A stretch of DNA of 6,614 nucleotides from an uncultured Jannaschia sp. (GTDB taxonomy: Bacteria > Pseudomonadota > Alphaproteobacteria > Rhodobacterales > Rhodobacteraceae), in assembly GCA_937916365.1 (NCBI GenBank), contig CALFSY010000112.1:1-6614 (forward strand), written 5' to 3'. Positions 5,758 through 6,614 of the stretch are shown piece after piece (position 1 is the stretch's first letter; every line of letters begins with the position of its first letter). The position numbers and the translations under genes are program-made. The notes under the pieces were generated by a model. The model worked only from the letters and a program-made list of their open reading frames with translations, ran no database searches and had not been told where the DNA came from.

Positions 5758-6614
5758 CTACAACCCTAGCAAATAAAGTATCCAATAATAAGCCATTGCA
5801 ATATATGATGCGTTTACAACGAGTTTGTGTATATCATCCGACATATCTGCCGCTTCTTTCAAAGCATTTCGGCCAGACTTCCACACGCCAGCAACTATTT
5901 TTATGAGGCGGCTGCCATAGCGATATAGCGCTTCATGCCGTGTTTCTGCGCTAACTTCTGCGTCGATTATTTTCGCCGCATCCTCTGCCATTTCCTGCGC
6001 CTGATCTTTGCGCAGGATGGCATCCAATTCGCGCGCTGCGTTTTGCAGGGGTTCAGTGAATTCCGGTGGCACCTCTTGCATATTAAGAGCGACGCGATGG
6101 TCTGTTGCATTTTTCACTTCGGGATCGGCCAACAGATCAGCCGCCGTTTCCTGCACTTCGTATTGAAAATCTTTGATATTGGGGTCTTGTTCGGGTGTGG
6201 GGCATTCCGCGCGGTCTGCTTTGTGGCGCACACGGCGGCTAAGGCGACGGGCAAGATCGTGTAACTCCATCGGGGTTAGGCTGTTTTTTTCCAATGCCGT
6301 GCGCAACATATCGCGTTCTTCCCGCAACCCACCATACGGATCATTGCCAGAGGACGGCACATCAATCATCTGCAACGCATTGCGCAATTTGGTTTTGGCA
6401 TATTCAAATCGCGATAGCGCAAGGCCCGAGATAGATTCAAAATGCCCTTTTTGTGTGGTGACGTCGAAAACCCAACGTTCGGCGTTGGGGGTTTTGTTAA
6501 CCGCGCGGGTCAGCCGCAGTGCATCAATTTTTTCGGCGATACGCTCGGCCGCTTGCTTACCCTCCCAATCGTCATCCGCAATCAACGCGATGTCGTGCAG
6601 CAAATCCCAACGAT
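5758..6614 (-). CDS. Unrecognised helical protein with C-terminal hydrophobic tail (5' end outside window)
   Basis: I do not recognise this protein. The frame is open from the window edge to a TAG at 5758-5760, giving 284 visible residues. The first in-frame start-like codon is TTG 6603, which has no Shine-Dalgarno, so the gene probably begins upstream. The visible N-terminus is a hydrophobic strand followed by an acidic cluster and a helix (IALIADDDWEGKQAAERI). The middle, about residues 45-250, is charged and predicted helical, with stretches such as LREERDMLRTALEK and HDLARRLSRRVRHK. The last 20 or so residues (VNASYIAMAYYWILYLLGL) are hydrophobic enough for one membrane segment, leaving almost nothing after it, as in a tail-anchored protein. 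It sits in the dcw cluster orientation, about 100 bp before murB, where Rhodobacterales usually have murC and a small DUF2484 gene. GC is near 50% and only about 33-43% at the 3' end. It may be a lineage-specific or acquired gene; no function is assigned. Confidence 0.8.
   Translation of the reverse strand, partial: RWDLLHDIALIADDDWEGKQAAERIAEKIDALRLTRAVNKTPNAERWVFDVTTQKGHFESISGLALSRFEYAKTKLRNALQMIDVPSSGNDPYGGLREERDMLRTALEKNSLTPMELHDLARRLSRRVRHKADRAECPTPEQDPNIKDFQYEVQETAADLLADPEVKNATDHRVALNMQEVPPEFTEPLQNAARELDAILRKDQAQEMAEDAAKIIDAEVSAETRHEALYRYGSRLIKIVAGVWKSGRNALKEAADMSDDIHKLVVNASYIAMAYYWILYLLGL

Noticed and set aside
5657..5785. N-terminal extension of murB up to a TTG at 5785
   Set aside because: The added residues do not resemble MurB. 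The stretch overlaps the end of the unknown gene, has low GC and no ATG, and homologues start near the ATG at 5656.
1..6614. CRISPR arrays, tRNA/rRNA genes, insertion sequences and transposase genes
   Set aside because: No regularly spaced repeats, no cloverleaf or rRNA-like sequence, and no transposase-like frame or terminal inverted repeats were seen on either strand.

Overview
This window is a stretch of the division and cell wall (dcw) cluster of an alphaproteobacterium. It most probably comes from the Rhodobacterales (Roseobacter/Rhodobacter group). Both the gene order murB-ddl-ftsQ-ftsA-ftsZ and the sequences support this. FtsZ begins MTLNL and carries the Rhodobacterales-type core. FtsA ends in an arginine- and tryptophan-rich amphipathic tail. 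MurB has the PDRPLADLTWLRVGGPADW block. These placements are recalled family resemblances, not database hits. GC varies strongly: about 65% in murB, about 45-55% in ftsZ, and as low as 33-37% just upstream of murB.

Every gene supported here lies on the minus strand, so transcription runs from high to low coordinates. From the right edge: an unrecognised, 5'-truncated gene (5758-6614); a gap of about 100 bp with a sharp GC step near 5700; murB (4706-5656); an 86-bp spacer whose reading frame is open into ddl; ddl (3675-4619); ftsQ (2779-3687), overlapping ddl by 13 bp; ftsA (1448-2782), overlapping ftsQ by 4 bp (ATGA); a 219-bp intergenic region; and ftsZ (1-1228), whose 3' end is outside the window.

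MurB makes UDP-N-acetylmuramate and Ddl makes D-alanyl-D-alanine, both precursors of the peptidoglycan stem. FtsZ polymerises into the division ring, FtsA tethers it to the membrane, and FtsQ scaffolds the FtsQLB part of the divisome. The overlaps from ddl through ftsQ to ftsA imply translational coupling. The gap before ftsZ is the one place that can readily hold a separate ftsZ promoter, although only weak promoter-like matches are visible.

The core genes are ordinary, with one notable substitution: Phe in place of the usual Ser/Thr in the FtsA phosphate-1 loop. The least explained element is the gene upstream of murB. It is mostly helical and highly charged, has a hydrophobic C-terminal tail, and matches no family I recognise. 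No RNA genes, mobile elements, CRISPR arrays or long repeats were seen.
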